Source of the DNA: Keratinibaculum paraultunense
Lineage (GTDB): Bacteria > Bacillota > Clostridia > Tissierellales > Tepidimicrobiaceae
Assembly (NCBI RefSeq): GCF_016767175.1
Contig: NZ_CP068564.1
Coordinates: 930,001-994,000 of the forward strand
Length of the DNA: 64,000 bases
Reading direction: 5' to 3'
The position numbers and the translations under genes were made by a program. A model generated the notes under the pieces. That model searched no databases and was not told the origin of the DNA. It was given only the letters and a program-made list of their open reading frames with translations. Each line of letters opens with the position of its first letter. Position 1 is the stretch's first letter. Positions 51,775 to 61,865 of this stretch are shown piece after piece.

Positions 51775-52593
51775 TTGGAAAAGATAAAAATATTAATTGC
51801 AGATGATAATCGAGATTTTTGTAGAATTTTAAGTAAATTTTTGTCTGCAGATGAAAGTTTTGAAGTTGTTGGCATTGCAAAAGATGGGATTGAAGCTTTA
51901 AATATGGCATCTGAAACTAAGCCTGACATATTAATATTAGATATTATAATGCCACATTTAGATGGATTAGGGGTATTGGAAGCTATACATAACTTAGATT
52001 TAGATAGGATTCCAAAAATAGTTGTACTTTCTGCAGTAGGACAGGATCAGATTAGCCAAAAAGCTATTCAACTTGGTGCTGATTATTATGTAGTGAAACC
52101 TTTTGATTTTGAAGTGTTTATTAAAAGGTTAAAACAAATAGTTGAATTAGAAGAAAGTTCTCAGTTTATATCAAAGAATGAGTATATTCAAATGCCTACT
52201 GCCACAATAGAAAATAGCAATACATCTAGAAATTTAGAAGCAAGGATTACTAATATAATTCATGAAATAGGAGTACCAGCTCATATTAAGGGATATTTAT
52301 ACTTAAGGGAAGCTATTGCTATGGTAGTAAAGGATATGGAGTTATTAGGAGCAGTTACTAAAGAATTGTATCCAAATATAGCTAAAAAGTATAATACAAC
52401 ACCAAGTAGAGTAGAAAGAGCTATTAGACATGCTATAGAGGTAGCTTGGACTCGTGGAAAAATAGATGCTATAGATAATATATTTGGTTATACAATAGAT
52501 ACCATCAAGGGAAGACCTACCAATTCGGAATTTATAGCAATGGTGGCAGATAAAATTAGATTAGAGATGGAAATGACAGAAGGGAGTATTTAA
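51775..52593 (+). CDS. spo0A: Sporulation master regulator Spo0A
   Basis: 272 residues. Receiver domain: IADDNRDFC (acidic pair), [10 protein letters not shown] with the phospho-acceptor Asp near residue 58, and VVKPFD. The C-terminal effector domain has [23 protein letters not shown] and the DNA-recognition part [24 protein letters not shown] start; upstream GGGGGG is 9 bases away. spoIVB-spo0A adjacency is universal in sporulators. Confidence 0.97.
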   Translation: MEKIKILIADDNRDFCRILSKFLSADESFEVVGIAKDGIEALNMASETKPDILILDIIMPHLDGLGVLEAIHNLDLDRIPKIVVLSAVGQDQISQKAIQLGADYYVVKPFDFEVFIKRLKQIVELEESSQFISKNEYIQMPTATIENSNTSRNLEARITNIIHEIGVPAHIKGYLYLREAIAMVVKDMELLGAVTKELYPNIAKKYNTTPSRVERAIRHAIEVAWTRGKIDAIDNIFGYTIDTIKGRPTNSEFIAMVADKIRLEMEMTEGSI

Positions 52594-52596
52594 ATA

Positions 52597-52632
52597 ATTG
52601 CCCCACATAAGATTACATCTTTGTGGGGCAAA
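52597..52632 (+). terminator. Hairpin after spo0A
   Basis: TTGCCCCACA and TGTGGGGCAA form a strong GC stem with a 13-base loop. The following bases (AATATT) are not a full T run, so termination may be incomplete. Confidence 0.65.
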
Positions 52633-52661
52633 ATATTGCTTGTTTATATATTTAATTAATA

Positions 52662-52670
52662 TGCTATAAT
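52662..52670 (+). promoter_or_regulatory. Extended -10 promoter for the steA operon
   Basis: TGCTATAAT is a perfect extended -10; no good -35 is visible. It lies 71 bases before the steA start. Confidence 0.4.
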
Positions 52671-52740
52671 AGGTTTAATAGAAAGTAACTATATATTTTA
52701 ACTGAGGAATATGTAACGGTAGTGAGAGTGGAGGATATAT

Positions 52741-53862
52741 ATGAATATTAAAGGAAGAATAAAAAAAGATAAAAAAACTAAAAATTTGATAAAAAGGCTT
52801 AAGCCAGGAGACATAGCTTTAATTGCTCATAAAGACTTAGATGAAGTGGCTGCTTTATCTTTAGTTGAAAAGAAAGTCAAGTGTATAATTAATACTGAAG
52901 AAACAATTAGTGGCAGATATCCTAATCAAGGTCCATCTATATTGCTAGATGCTAATATACCTATATTTGAAACAGACAATAAGGATATTTTTAATATAGT
53001 TCAAGAAGGTGATATCATTGAGATTGTGGATGATAAAATTCTATATAAGGGAAAAGAGATTGGAAATTGTATTTTATTAGATAAAAATAAAATTGAAGAA
53101 TTGTTAAGTATTGGATATGATAATATAGAAACAGAGTTAGAAAGATTTATAGAGAATACTCTTGAATATGCTAAGAAAGAAAAAGGACTTGTAACGGGAA
53201 AAATTCCAATCCCAAAAACTAAAACTAAGATTGAAGGAAAGCACGTATTAGTTGTAGTGAGAGGTAAGGATTATAAAATGGATTTAGAAGCTATAAAATC
53301 CTATATAGATGAAGTAAAACCAATATTAATTGGTGTAGATGGTGGAGGGGATGCATTGTTGGAATTTGGATATACTCCAGATATAGTTGTAGGTGATATG
53401 GATAGTATATCTGATGAATGTTTAAAAAAAGCTAAAGAAATTATAGTACACGCTTATCCTGACGGAAGAGCTCCTGGGCTTAAAAGAGTAGAGGATTTAG
53501 GGCTAAGGGCTACTATATTTCCAGCACCTGGTACCAGTGAAGATATTGCATTTTTATTAGCTTATGCTAATGGGGCAGATTTAATAGTTGCCGTTGGAAC
53601 TCATTCAAATATGATCGATTTTTTGGAAAAAGGTAGACCAGGAATGTCCAGTACTTTTTTGGTTAGATTAAAAGTGGGTTCGAAATTAGTAGACGCTAAG
53701 GGAGTAAATAAATTATATCATAGTAGTTTTAAATTAAAGTATGTTGTAGGAATTGCTATTGCAGCTTTAATACCAATAATGATGATAACTGTTAGACATC
53801 CTCTAATGAAGGAACTTATGCTATTGTTTAAAATTAGGTTAAGAATGATATTAGGATTGTAA
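52741..53862 (+). CDS. steA: SteA-like cytokinetic ring protein
   Basis: 373 residues. N-terminal domain begins KGRIKKDKKTKNLIKRLKPGDIALIAHKDLDEVAA, followed by a thiamin-pyrophosphokinase-like fold with LIGVDGGGDALLEFGYTPDIVVGDMDS and a C-terminal membrane helix (VVGIAIAALIPIMMITV). It is the SteA family, known in Corynebacterium to work with SteB in cell separation; in clostridia the role is less clear. AGGAGG-like GTGGAGG before the ATG. steB follows after 13 bases. Confidence 0.87.
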   Translation: MNIKGRIKKDKKTKNLIKRLKPGDIALIAHKDLDEVAALSLVEKKVKCIINTEETISGRYPNQGPSILLDANIPIFETDNKDIFNIVQEGDIIEIVDDKILYKGKEIGNCILLDKNKIEELLSIGYDNIETELERFIENTLEYAKKEKGLVTGKIPIPKTKTKIEGKHVLVVVRGKDYKMDLEAIKSYIDEVKPILIGVDGGGDALLEFGYTPDIVVGDMDSISDECLKKAKEIIVHAYPDGRAPGLKRVEDLGLRATIFPAPGTSEDIAFLLAYANGADLIVAVGTHSNMIDFLEKGRPGMSSTFLVRLKVGSKLVDAKGVNKLYHSSFKLKYVVGIAIAALIPIMMITVRHPLMKELMLLFKIRLRMILGL

Positions 53863-53875
53863 AGGAGGAGTAAAT

Positions 53876-54784
53876 TTGATACCAAATATGAAATTTTATG
53901 TAATATCTATTGTAGCAATATTTGCAGCATTGGGTATAGGCATATATATAGGTTTTGCATTAGATGCTCAAAGCTTTGTGATAGATCAAAGAGAGGATAT
54001 AATAGCTAAATTAGAAGAAAGATTTGATTTTTTAAAGGATGAAAATCAGGAATTAAAATCAAAATTAAAGGAATTAGAGCTTGAAAATAATGATTTTAAA
54101 GAATTCATAGAAAATACTTATGAAGAAATAATAAAAGATAAATTGTTAGGTAAAAAAGTAGCTGTTATTGAAACCAAAGATGATTATATGTATTCAGGAA
54201 TAGGTCAGACATTGGAAGTTGCTGGTGCTACTGTAAAAAGTGTAACCACTATTACAGATAAGATTATGAATGAAGTTGTATTAAGAAATATATACAATGA
54301 ACTAAACGACTTAGAAATGAGTGATAATAAAAATACTAACTGGATTTTTAATGCAGTAAAAGATGTAACTACATCAATTATTACTGGTGAACCTACAGAA
54401 TCTATGAATAAAATTATAGAAGAACAAATTGTAGATATAGTGGGAAACATAGATGAACCTGTTGATTATATAATCATAGCAGGAGGTAGTGTAAAAGAGG
54501 AAATAGATAGAATAAATTTAATAGATAAAACTATTATAGATGTAGCTAAAACTTTAAATAAGCCTATTATTGGAATTGAAAAGACAATTGTAAACTATTC
54601 TTATATAGGTACTTATAAAAACTTTAGAATAAGCACAATAGATAATGTGGATACTCCAATAGGGAAAACTTCACTTATTTTAGCAATGGAAGGTAGACCT
54701 GGACATTATGGGGTTAAACAAACTGCAGAACAATTATTTCCTGATATAAAATCAACTGCATTAGAAATTATAGAGAAAAGATAA
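53876..54784 (+). CDS. SteB/MctB-like membrane protein
   Basis: 302 residues. One N-terminal membrane helix (VISIVAIFAALGIGIYIGFAL), a coiled coil (about 40-85) and a soluble C-terminal domain (KKVAVIETKDDYMYSGIGQTLEVAGATV ... IIIAGG). This is the family often annotated as copper transporter MctB, and as SteB in corynebacteria. One helix is not enough for a transporter, and the partner steA upstream favours the division role. Confidence 0.83.
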   Translation: MIPNMKFYVISIVAIFAALGIGIYIGFALDAQSFVIDQREDIIAKLEERFDFLKDENQELKSKLKELELENNDFKEFIENTYEEIIKDKLLGKKVAVIETKDDYMYSGIGQTLEVAGATVKSVTTITDKIMNEVVLRNIYNELNDLEMSDNKNTNWIFNAVKDVTTSIITGEPTESMNKIIEEQIVDIVGNIDEPVDYIIIAGGSVKEEIDRINLIDKTIIDVAKTLNKPIIGIEKTIVNYSYIGTYKNFRISTIDNVDTPIGKTSLILAMEGRPGHYGVKQTAEQLFPDIKSTALEIIEKR

Positions 54785-54820
54785 TATCAATACATTCATT
54801 AACGAAAGGAATGAATTAAT

Positions 54821-55522
54821 ATGAAGAATGGAAAACTATTGGTGGTGGTACCAGTATACAATGAAGAAGATAGGATAGAAGATACTATTAATGGATTGAA
54901 AGAAATAGAGCTAATAGATGAAATATTAGTCGTTAATGATGGATCTACAGATAACACTCAAGAAGTACTAGAAAGATTAAACGTTTCATTTATAACGTTG
55001 AATAAAAACATGGGCAAGGGCTATGCTATGAAAAAAGCTATAAAAGAAATGGATTATGATTATATAGCTTTTGTAGATGGAGATTTGGGAAGTTCTAGTA
55101 GAGAACTAGAAAAATTAATATATCCAGTTATCTCTGGAGAAGTGGATTTTACTATAGCAAAATTTCCTGAAAGAGCAACTATAACTCATAAAAAAGGAGG
55201 ATTTGGATTAGTAAAAGGATTAGCTAAAAAAGGAGTCTATTTTTATACGAAAAAAGAAATAAATACTTCTTTATCAGGTCAACGGGTTTATAAGAAAGAT
55301 GTAATGAAGGTTATGGATTATATTCCTAATAGATATGGAATTGAAGTAGCTATGACAATACAAGCATTGGATGGTAATTTTACTTTTAAAGAAATTCCGG
55401 TAAATATGACTCATAGATATACAGATAGATCTTTAAAAGGATTTATCCATAGAGGTAAACAGTTTATTGATATATTAGTAACTTTGATTATTATAGGTTT
55501 TAGAAGATGTTTTAGAAGGTGA
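54821..55522 (+). CDS. Glycosyltransferase family 2
   Basis: 233 residues, GT-A fold: LVVVPVYNEEDRIEDTI, LVVNDGSTDNTQE and the metal-binding VDGDLGS. C-terminal hydrophobic helix (IDILVTLIIIGFRR) suggests membrane association. Likely adds a sugar to a polyprenyl-phosphate or wall polymer; substrate unknown. Next to a MraY-like phosphoglycosyl transferase. Confidence 0.85.
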   Translation: MKNGKLLVVVPVYNEEDRIEDTINGLKEIELIDEILVVNDGSTDNTQEVLERLNVSFITLNKNMGKGYAMKKAIKEMDYDYIAFVDGDLGSSSRELEKLIYPVISGEVDFTIAKFPERATITHKKGGFGLVKGLAKKGVYFYTKKEINTSLSGQRVYKKDVMKVMDYIPNRYGIEVAMTIQALDGNFTFKEIPVNMTHRYTDRSLKGFIHRGKQFIDILVTLIIIGFRRCFRR

Positions 55523-55526
55523 GTGT

Positions 55527-56342
55527 ATGAAAAATGTAAATATATTAAGCTTTATAGTAAGTTTAATATTATCCTATATTGCAGTACCTATGATAAAGGA
55601 TATGTTATTTAGAAACAAAATAGTTAGCTTAAACTACAATAACGAAGAAATTCCTTTAGGAATGGGAATATTGTTCATATTTGTCCAAGTAATTAGTATT
55701 AGCTTAACTAGCATACTTGGTTGGGCTGATATTAAAGTAGCTATGGGTTATTTGTTAGCGTGTACTTTAATGGGATTTGTAGGTCTTATAGATGATTTAG
55801 TGGGTGAAACTGATATAAAGGGTTTTAGAGGACATATTAATGCGTTTTTTAAAGGAAAATTGACTACAGGTCTTTTAAAAGCAGGAATAGGTTTCTTTAT
55901 TGCTCTGTTTATTTCAATAATTTTTTCTAGCACTTTATTAGATATTGTGATTAATACTTTAATTATTGCTTTATTTACTAATTTAACAAATTTATTAGAT
56001 TTAAGACCAGGTAGATCTATAAAGGTATTTTTGTTGATATCGGTAATTATGTTATTTACGAATATTACAGATGAATATAATTTTATTTTATATTCAATTT
56101 ATGGTATATTGTTTATATATTTCCCTATTGATTTAAAAGCTAAAGCAATGATGGGAGATGTAGGTTCTAATTTTATTGGCATTACCCTAGGAATATATTG
56201 CATATTTACGCAAACTTTATTAGCAAGATCTATATATTTATTTATTTTAATATTAATACATATATTGGCTGAAAAAATATCTTTTACAAAGGTTATAGAA
56301 AAAAATAAGTTTCTAAGTTTTTTAGATAATTTAGGTAGATAG
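55527..56342 (+). CDS. Glycosyltransferase family 4 (MraY/WecA-like)
   Basis: 271 residues with about eight membrane helices and the polyprenyl-phosphate phosphoglycosyl transferase pattern: LIDDLVGETDIKGFRGH, FTNLTNLLDLRPGRS and AMMGDVGSNFIGI. It lacks some MraY residues and is shorter than MraY (about 320), so it is a paralogue, probably loading a sugar-phosphate on undecaprenyl phosphate for a wall polymer. Overlap-free, 4 bases after the GT2 gene. Confidence 0.82.
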   Translation: MKNVNILSFIVSLILSYIAVPMIKDMLFRNKIVSLNYNNEEIPLGMGILFIFVQVISISLTSILGWADIKVAMGYLLACTLMGFVGLIDDLVGETDIKGFRGHINAFFKGKLTTGLLKAGIGFFIALFISIIFSSTLLDIVINTLIIALFTNLTNLLDLRPGRSIKVFLLISVIMLFTNITDEYNFILYSIYGILFIYFPIDLKAKAMMGDVGSNFIGITLGIYCIFTQTLLARSIYLFILILIHILAEKISFTKVIEKNKFLSFLDNLGR

Positions 56343-56353
56343 GAGGGATTATT

Positions 56354-57427
56354 CTGTTAAGTTATAGAAAAGGTAAAGTAGTAGAAATTGAAGATGAAGA
56401 TGAACAAGTTTCGTGGCTAATTATAGATTTAGATGGTAAAATTGCAAAGGCAGTTAATTATAATGGTTTGACAGGTAAAGCTAAAATAGGTGATATAATA
56501 ATTGTGAATACAACTGCTGTAGAATTATCATTAGGAACTGGAGGAACTCATTTTGTTATTTTTAACTATAGCAATGAAACTAAAGATTTTCATGGCAGTG
56601 GACATATAATGAAATTAAGATATACCCCAATACAAATAAAATGCTTAGCTGCTGAAGAAGAAAATAGTCCATATCATAAGGTTTTTAATACTTTTAAATC
56701 TTTGGATAATCATATTTTTATTGTGGGCTCTTTACATAGTATGTTAGCACCTATAGTAGCTATGCTCAAATATTTAAACGAAAATATAAAAATTAATTAT
56801 ATAATGACTGATGGTGGTTCTTTACCAATATTTTTCAGCAATACAGTTAGAATTTTAAAAGAAAAAAAACTTATAGAGAATACAATTACAATTGGTCATG
56901 CATTTGGAGGAGATTTGGAGTGTACTAATATCTATACTGGTTTGATTGCAGCAAAAGAAATATTAAAAGGAGATGTAACTATAATAACTATGGGACCAGG
57001 GATAGTAGGTACAGATACTAAATATGGATTTAGTGGTATTGAACAAGGATATATAATAGACGCTATTAATACTTTGGGAGGACAGCCTATAATAGTACCT
57101 CGAATAAGTTTTCAGGATAAGAGAGATAGACATAAAGGGATTTCTCACCATACTAGAACTATTTTATCAGAAATTTCCAAGACATCAGGGAAAGTTATTA
57201 TTCCTAAGTTAGATAGGTGTAAATTAAATATAATTAATGGTCAAATTAATAATTTAAATTTATATAAGAAATATAAAATTATATATGAAGAAGGAGATAA
57301 AATTTCTGATGCTATGAATAAATATGGATTATATATTAAAACTATGGGACGGGGTTATAATGAGGATAAAGAGTATTTTTTAACTCTAGGAGCAGTAGGT
57401 AATTATGTTTATAAGATGCTTGGATAG
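56354..57427 (+). CDS. DUF3866 family protein (apparent CTG start)
   Basis: 357 residues from CTG 56354. In-frame upstream codons to the previous stop are GGA GGG ATT ATT, and AGGAGGG is 6 bases before the CTG. Residues 1-38 (LSYRKGKVVEIEDEDEQVSW and on) clearly continue the conserved domain, so the ATG/TTG-only call at 56468 truncates it. The body shows FNYSNETKDFHGSGHIMKLRYTPIQ, GTDTKYGFSGIEQGYIIDAI and ISFQDKRDRHKGISHHTRT, as in DUF3866. Function unknown. Confidence 0.8.
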   Translation: MLSYRKGKVVEIEDEDEQVSWLIIDLDGKIAKAVNYNGLTGKAKIGDIIIVNTTAVELSLGTGGTHFVIFNYSNETKDFHGSGHIMKLRYTPIQIKCLAAEEENSPYHKVFNTFKSLDNHIFIVGSLHSMLAPIVAMLKYLNENIKINYIMTDGGSLPIFFSNTVRILKEKKLIENTITIGHAFGGDLECTNIYTGLIAAKEILKGDVTIITMGPGIVGTDTKYGFSGIEQGYIIDAINTLGGQPIIVPRISFQDKRDRHKGISHHTRTILSEISKTSGKVIIPKLDRCKLNIINGQINNLNLYKKYKIIYEEGDKISDAMNKYGLYIKTMGRGYNEDKEYFLTLGAVGNYVYKMLG

Positions 57428-57440
57428 GGGAGGTTTTTAC

Positions 57441-57980
57441 ATGAATTATGAAGAAAAAACTATGAAATCTGAAAAAATATATGAGGGGAAAATTGTCAAT
57501 TTAAGAATAGATACAGTTGAACTACCTGATAAAAAATATTCAAAAAGAGAGATTGTAGAGCATCCAGGTTCAGTAGGTATAATTCCGATAACTGATGATA
57601 GTCACATTATATTGGTGAAGCAATTTAGAAAACCTGTAGAGCAAAATTTATTAGAGATACCTGCTGGAAAGATTGAAATAAATGAAGAACCAAAGGAAAC
57701 TGCTTTTAGAGAATTATGTGAAGAAACGGGGTTTGTTGCAAATAAATTAGAATATTTATTTGAATTTTATACTTCTCCAGGTTTTTCTAATGAAAAAATG
57801 TACTTATTTGTAGCTAAAGAATTAGTAAAAAGAGAAGCTGATCCTGATGATGATGAGTATATAGAGGTATTAAAAGTAAAAATAGAAGATTCAATAAATA
57901 TGATATTAAGAGGAGAAATAGTGGATAGCAAAACGATAATTGGAATATTATATGCTCAACAGTATTTAATAGGAAAATAA
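57441..57980 (+). CDS. nudF: ADP-ribose pyrophosphatase (Nudix)
   Basis: 179 residues. Nudix box GKIEINEEPKETAFRELCEETGF with REXXEE/GU pattern, preceded by HPGSVGIIPI. It hydrolyses ADP-ribose. ATG 57441 follows GGGGAGG at 7 bases; the ORF-start ATG 57405 lies inside the DUF3866 gene. Confidence 0.92.
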   Translation: MNYEEKTMKSEKIYEGKIVNLRIDTVELPDKKYSKREIVEHPGSVGIIPITDDSHIILVKQFRKPVEQNLLEIPAGKIEINEEPKETAFRELCEETGFVANKLEYLFEFYTSPGFSNEKMYLFVAKELVKREADPDDDEYIEVLKVKIEDSINMILRGEIVDSKTIIGILYAQQYLIGK

Positions 57981-58056
57981 AAGGTCAGTGATAATACCTT
58001 TCTTTTATGCATATTATTTTATAGAGGCTTGTATCAAAGGAAGGGAGGATTTATCA

Positions 58057-58692
58057 TTGATCTATAAGATTAAAAGATGGCTACATAAACAGTTTCAAGA
58101 GAATTTTATTATCTGTTTTATTGTTATAGTTATATTTGGAATTGGAATAATCTCAGGGGCTATAACCATAAAAGTACTAAATTTGGAACAGAAAAATAGT
58201 ATAATGACATTTCTTAATACTTTTTTTAAGATGATAGGCAATAGTAGTTTTGATAATGTGTCTATTTTAAAGCAATCATTGATTGATAATGTAAAAACTA
58301 TAATTTTAATATATATAACTGGGTTTATTGTTATAGGGATACCTATAATATCTATGGTAGTATTATTTAGAGGATTTGCTTTAGGATTTACGGTAGGTTT
58401 TTTAGTAAACGAATATGGGTTTAAAGGATTCATTTTTTCCATATTAGGTATATTGCCTCAAAATTTAATTATTATTCCAGTATTATTAGCCATTTCATCT
58501 ATAGGTATAGTTTTTTCAATGAAAAGCATAAAAAATAGAAAATTTAGATGTACAAACAATAATGTTAATTTAAGTGTTACAAATTATTCGATTTTAGTAT
58601 TATGTTTTAGCATTATAGTTATTGGCGGTTGTTTTGTAGAAGCTTATATTTCATCAAACTTTTTAAGACTTATATGGGATTACTTTAATTAA
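58057..58692 (+). CDS. spoIIM: Stage II sporulation protein M
   Basis: 211 residues, polytopic: five membrane helices (starting FIICFIVIVIFGIGIISGAI), with LFRGFALGFTVGFLVNEYG and FSILGILPQNLIIIPVLLAI in the middle, as in SpoIIM of the SpoIIDMP engulfment complex. TTG 58057 chosen: GGGAGG is 8 bases upstream. A GTG at 57988 would add a 23-residue hydrophobic extension without a proper site. Confidence 0.9.
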   Translation: MIYKIKRWLHKQFQENFIICFIVIVIFGIGIISGAITIKVLNLEQKNSIMTFLNTFFKMIGNSSFDNVSILKQSLIDNVKTIILIYITGFIVIGIPIISMVVLFRGFALGFTVGFLVNEYGFKGFIFSILGILPQNLIIIPVLLAISSIGIVFSMKSIKNRKFRCTNNNVNLSVTNYSILVLCFSIIVIGGCFVEAYISSNFLRLIWDYFN

Positions 58693-58718
58693 AGGTTTAA
58701 TTATAAAGGAGAAATATT

Positions 58719-59612
58719 ATGCCTAATATAACTATTAAAAATTACATAGAATATATGAAAAATGATAAAGGATTAAGTTCTAATACTCTGGAAGCATATA
58801 TTAGAGATTTAGAACAATTTATGGATTATTTAAATTCCAATAATTTAAATAATGTTAAGGATGTTAATAAAACTATTATAATTGCTTACCTCATGTATTT
58901 ACAAAAGAATGGTAGAGCAACTTCTACTATTTCTAGAAATTTGTCATCTATTAGATGCTATTATCAATATTTATTAAATAAAAATCTAATAACTGAAGAT
59001 CCTACATTAAATCTCCAATTACCTAAAAGGGAAAGAAAATTACCTTGTGTATTGACCAAAGAAGAAGTAGATATATTACTATCTCAGCCAGAACCAATTA
59101 ATTTTAAAGGTGCTAGAGATAGAGCTATGTTAGAATTATTATATGCAACGGGTATACGTGTTTCAGAAATAGTAGCCCTTAATTTGGACAACCTAGATTT
59201 AGATTTAGGCTATTTATATCTAGGAGATGTTGATTTTGATGGGAGAGTTATTCCTGTTGGTAAAATAGCTTTAAATTATATAAATATATATATTGAAGAT
59301 TATAGAGAAAAAGTTATAAAAGATAAAACAGAAATGGCATTATTTTTAAATTATAGTGGTAATAGATTGACTAGACAAGGATTTTGGAAAATAGTAAAAG
59401 AGTATACAAAAAAATGTAGTATAGATAAAAAGATTACTCCTCATACACTGAGACATTCTTTTGCAGTTCATTTGCTGCAAAATGGTGCTGATATTAAAGT
59501 AGTGCAAGAAATGTTAGGTCATTCAGATATTTCTACTACCCAGATGTATTTATTTGCAACAGATGATAAAAAATTGAAGGATGTATATAAAAAAGCTCAT
59601 CCTAGAGCATAG
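58719..59612 (+). CDS. xerD: Tyrosine recombinase XerD
   Basis: 297 residues. N-terminal SAM-like domain (MKNDKGLSSNTLEAYIRDLEQF) and C-terminal catalytic domain with R in LLYATGIRVSEIVAL, K, HxLRH (TPHTLRHSFAVHLL), and GHSDISTTQMYLF with catalytic Tyr. It resolves chromosome dimers at dif with XerC. Typical position next to spoIIM. Confidence 0.92.
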   Translation: MPNITIKNYIEYMKNDKGLSSNTLEAYIRDLEQFMDYLNSNNLNNVKDVNKTIIIAYLMYLQKNGRATSTISRNLSSIRCYYQYLLNKNLITEDPTLNLQLPKRERKLPCVLTKEEVDILLSQPEPINFKGARDRAMLELLYATGIRVSEIVALNLDNLDLDLGYLYLGDVDFDGRVIPVGKIALNYINIYIEDYREKVIKDKTEMALFLNYSGNRLTRQGFWKIVKEYTKKCSIDKKITPHTLRHSFAVHLLQNGADIKVVQEMLGHSDISTTQMYLFATDDKKLKDVYKKAHPRA

Positions 59613-59623
59613 GAGGAATTAAT

Positions 59624-60442
59624 ATGTGCTATATAAAAAAAATTAAAGAAAGCATAGAGTATGTGCAAAACATTTGTAATAAAGAACCTAAAATTGGTCT
59701 TATATTAGGCTCCGGTTTAGGAAGTTTAGGAGATAAAATTAAAGACTCTACAATAATACCATATGAAGAAATACCTAATTTCCCCGTTTCTACAGTGGAG
59801 GGACACAAGGGGCAGTTGATAATAGGGGAATTAGGTGGCAAAACTGTAGTAGCTATGCAAGGTAGATTTCATTACTATGAAGGCTATCCATTAAAAGATG
59901 TAGTTTTTCCTGTTAGAGTCATAATAGGTTTAGGTATTGATATTTTAATTGTAACTAATGCAGCAGGAGGTGTTGATAAAAACTTTGTACCAGGGGATTT
60001 GATGATAATTAAAGATCATATTAATTTTACAGGTCAAAATCCATTAATAGGGAAAAACTTAGATGAACTAGGTCCTAGATTTGTAGATATGACCAGAGCC
60101 TATGATAAGGAATTAATAGATTTGGCTAAAAGGGTAGGAGATAAATTAAGTATTCCATTACAGGAAGGAATATATATGTGGTTTACTGGACCTACATACG
60201 AAACTCCTGCAGAGGTAAGGGTAGCAAGTATATTGGGAGCATCTGCAGTAGGCATGTCTACAGTGCCAGAAGTAATAGTAGCTAATCATCAGGGTATAAA
60301 AGTTTTAGGCATATCATGTATAACAAATATGGCATCAGGTATACTAGATAAGCCATTAAATCATGAAGAAGTTATAGAAACTTCCATGTTGGTTAAGGAT
60401 AAATTTGAAAGATTGTTAATAGAGATATTGAATGATATCTAA
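59624..60442 (+). CDS. punA: Purine nucleoside phosphorylase
   Basis: 272 residues, trimeric type: LILGSGLGSLGD at the N-terminus, GRFHYYEGY, ITNAAGG-type loop and GMSTVPEVIVANHQGIKVLGISCITNMASGI. It splits purine nucleosides with phosphate. A phosphopentomutase gene often found between xerD and punA is absent. Confidence 0.93.
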   Translation: MCYIKKIKESIEYVQNICNKEPKIGLILGSGLGSLGDKIKDSTIIPYEEIPNFPVSTVEGHKGQLIIGELGGKTVVAMQGRFHYYEGYPLKDVVFPVRVIIGLGIDILIVTNAAGGVDKNFVPGDLMIIKDHINFTGQNPLIGKNLDELGPRFVDMTRAYDKELIDLAKRVGDKLSIPLQEGIYMWFTGPTYETPAEVRVASILGASAVGMSTVPEVIVANHQGIKVLGISCITNMASGILDKPLNHEEVIETSMLVKDKFERLLIEILNDI

Positions 60443-60455
60443 ATGAGGTGGTAAT

Positions 60456-61781
60456 ATGAGAATGTATAATATCATAAAGAAAAAAAGAGATGGTGGTGAA
60501 TTATCAACAGAAGAGATAAATTATTTTGTAGAAAATTATACTAAGGGCAAAATACCTGATTATCAAATTTCAGCACTGTTTATGGCAATATATTTTAATC
60601 ATATGAATAAAAGAGAAACATTGGATTTAACTAGAGCTATGGTGAATTCTGGTGATAAAGTTGACCTTTCTAGTATTAAAGGAATAAAAGTTGATAAGCA
60701 TTCTACTGGGGGAGTAGGAGATACTACAACACTCATTTTAGGTCCTATGGTAGCTGCTTGTGGAGTGCCTTTTGCAAAAATGTCTGGAAGAGGACTTGGA
60801 CATACTGGAGGAACTCTAGATAAATTAGAATCAATAAAGGATTTTAAAGTGGAATTGAGTATTGAAGAATTTATAAGAAATGTGAATAATATAAATATAT
60901 CTATATGTAGTCAAACAGCTAATATAGCACCTGCTGACAAGAAGTTTTATGCATTAAGAGATGTTACAGCTACTGTAGAGGATATATCTTTAATAGCTAG
61001 TAGTATAATGAGTAAAAAACTTGCTATAGGTTCAGATGCTATAATATTAGATGTAAAAGTAGGCAGTGGAGCTTTTATGAAAAATTTAGATGATGCAATA
61101 AATTTAGGAAAAGAAATGGTAGATATTGGGATAGGATATGGTAGAGAAACTATAGCTTTAATTACTAATATGGATGAACCATTAGGTAATGCAATTGGTA
61201 ATGCATTAGAAGTAAAGGAAGCTATAGATGTATTAAGAGGTAATGGACCAAAAGATTTATATGAATTATGCATACAATTAGGAATTAGATTGTTGTTATT
61301 ATCTAAAAGGGCTAAGACAGAAGAAGAAGCAAAAATTTTATTGGAAGAAACTATTCGTTCTAAAACTGCTTATAATAAATTTGTAGAACTTGTAAAATAT
61401 CAATATGGAGATATTGATTATGTAAAAAATCCAGAACTTTTACCGAAATCAGATTTTGTTATTGAAGTTAAGAGTGAAAAAGATGGCTATGTAAAGGCTT
61501 TAAATGCAGAAGAAATTGGTAAATGTGCTTTAATTTTAGGAGCTGGAAGAGAGACTATGGAATCTAAAATTGATTTTAGTGTGGGTATTGTTTTAAATAA
61601 AAAAGTAGATGATAAGGTTAATGTAGGTGATGTATTAGCTTATATACATGCTAATGATATTAATAAAGCAAAAGAAGTAGAAGCGAAGATTAAAGAAATA
61701 TATATTATTGGAGAAAAAAATAAAGAGAATAAAAAATTAATATATGGTTTAATAAGTAAAGATAATATAGAGATTTATTAA
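60456..61781 (+). CDS. pdp: Pyrimidine-nucleoside phosphorylase
   Basis: 441 residues. KVDKHSTGGVGDTTTLILGPMVAACG (phosphate-binding), MSGRGLGHTGGTLDKLESI and the lid/biotinyl-like C-terminal domain (EKDGYVKALNAEEIG) are typical of thymidine/pyrimidine phosphorylases. It forms a nucleoside-salvage pair with punA, 13 bases away. Confidence 0.94.
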   Translation: MRMYNIIKKKRDGGELSTEEINYFVENYTKGKIPDYQISALFMAIYFNHMNKRETLDLTRAMVNSGDKVDLSSIKGIKVDKHSTGGVGDTTTLILGPMVAACGVPFAKMSGRGLGHTGGTLDKLESIKDFKVELSIEEFIRNVNNINISICSQTANIAPADKKFYALRDVTATVEDISLIASSIMSKKLAIGSDAIILDVKVGSGAFMKNLDDAINLGKEMVDIGIGYGRETIALITNMDEPLGNAIGNALEVKEAIDVLRGNGPKDLYELCIQLGIRLLLLSKRAKTEEEAKILLEETIRSKTAYNKFVELVKYQYGDIDYVKNPELLPKSDFVIEVKSEKDGYVKALNAEEIGKCALILGAGRETMESKIDFSVGIVLNKKVDDKVNVGDVLAYIHANDINKAKEVEAKIKEIYIIGEKNKENKKLIYGLISKDNIEIY

Positions 61782-61865
61782 GAAATTGTATCTTAATTTT
61801 ATTTATTACTGTACTATTCTTTTATAAGGTGATTTTGGTATATTATACCATGTGGTTGATAGTTT

